Below are positions 63,762-64,000 of a stretch of 64,000 nt of DNA, one piece after another. Below the pieces are notes generated by a model, which saw only the letters and a list, made by a program, of their open reading frames with translations, searched no databases and was not told the origin of the DNA. Each line of letters opens with the position of its first letter. Within the stretch, counting starts at the first letter, position 1. Position numbers and translations under genes: made by a program. The DNA lies in assembly GCA_015075555.1 (NCBI GenBank), contig JABTUD010000002.1, forward strand, positions 124,001-188,000, in the 5' to 3' direction. This DNA comes from Thermoflexaceae bacterium. Lineage in GTDB: Bacteria > Chloroflexota > Dehalococcoidia > Tepidiformales > Tepidiformaceae.

Positions 63762-64000
63762 ATGGCCATTGTCACCACGAGGGGCCTCAGCAAGCGGTAC
63801 CCCGGTGCGACGGCGCTCGACGCGCTGGACCTCGAAATCGAGCCGGGCATCGTCGGCCTGGTGGGCGCCAACGGCGCGGGCAAGAGCACGCTGCTGAAGA
63901 TCCTCCTCGGGCTCCTGGAGCCCACGAGTGGTTCGGCCAGCGTCCTCGGCTTCGATGCGCTGCATGAGCGCGCCGCGCTGCACCAGTTCGTGGGCTACAT
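63762..64000 (+). CDS. ABC transporter ATP-binding protein (5' part, cut by window)
   Basis: The first 79 codons of an ABC ATPase: MAIVTTRGLSKRYPGATALD, Walker A GANGAGKSTLLK and the Q-loop approach LHQFVGY. The pattern (LDLEIEPGIVGLVGANG, GLLEPTSG) is that of ABC-2 type exporters. The permease is presumably beyond the window. Confidence 0.9.
   Translation, partial: MAIVTTRGLSKRYPGATALDALDLEIEPGIVGLVGANGAGKSTLLKILLGLLEPTSGSASVLGFDALHERAALHQFVGY

Overview
This is a roughly 65% GC, gene-dense bacterial window. It uses GTG and TTG starts as well as ATG, has short intergenic gaps and has many GC-rich hairpin terminators. The gene set includes a single-protein RecA followed by RecX, an actinobacterial-style kinase/SEDS/PBP/FHA cell-wall locus, many CoA-thioester enzymes, Tat-exported molybdoenzyme subunits and an exosortase-G-like cassette. 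This suggests a member of the Chloroflexota (Dehalococcoidia-like, Tepidiforma-type). The taxonomic call is an inference from gene content, not from a database match.

Layout. 0-5 kb: minus-strand cassette of a pterin-synthase-related protein, a secreted protein with a C-terminal membrane anchor, an XrtG-like exosortase with Ser where the catalytic Cys is expected, and a membrane glycosyltransferase. 5-7.7 kb: tRNA-Lys, tRNA-Leu and the two ATPases of a peptide ABC importer. 7.7-12.9 kb: Ser/Thr kinase, FtsW/RodA, two FHA proteins and a class B PBP, a rearranged version of the actinobacterial pknB region. 12.9-29 kb: core metabolism: CoA-transferase, acyl-CoA dehydrogenases, recA-recX, ilvC, an aminotransferase behind a possible attenuator, queuosine precursor transport and QueF, NAD(P)HX epimerase, acetoacetate decarboxylase-like protein, cobalamin adenosyltransferase, a hot-dog dehydratase, an FmdB-like zinc ribbon with a His-rich tail, and two paralogous lipoproteins.

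29-50 kb is accessory DNA with lower and uneven GC. It contains a small LuxR-HTH gene followed by secreted/membrane proteins of unknown role, a beta-lactamase-fold hydrolase and a truncated acyl-CoA dehydrogenase. Next is a catabolic island: fused double CaiB transferase, EtfB and EtfA, then convergently a DUF35 protein, a Cys-less thiolase-like protein and a nitronate-monooxygenase-like protein. A decayed HK97-type prophage follows (portal, Com-like zinc finger, prohead-protease fragment), interrupted by an IS481 element and a GH10 glycosidase. A HicAB pair, a PAS/LuxR regulator and a HEPN-like protein complete the region.

50-59.3 kb is the most striking unit. It is a single seven-gene operon behind a perfect CRP/FNR-type palindrome. 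It encodes a Tat-exported type II DMSO-reductase-family molybdoenzyme (alpha, beta, heme gamma, TorD-type chaperone) joined to an exported ferredoxin-like protein, a ten-helix NrfD quinone module and a small membrane protein. Type II enzymes usually hand electrons to cytochromes, so the NrfD connection is unusual; the substrate is unknown. 59.4-64 kb: tRNA-Leu, a Cys-type sulfatase, a MarR regulator with a clear palindromic operator, membrane proteins and the start of an ABC ATPase.
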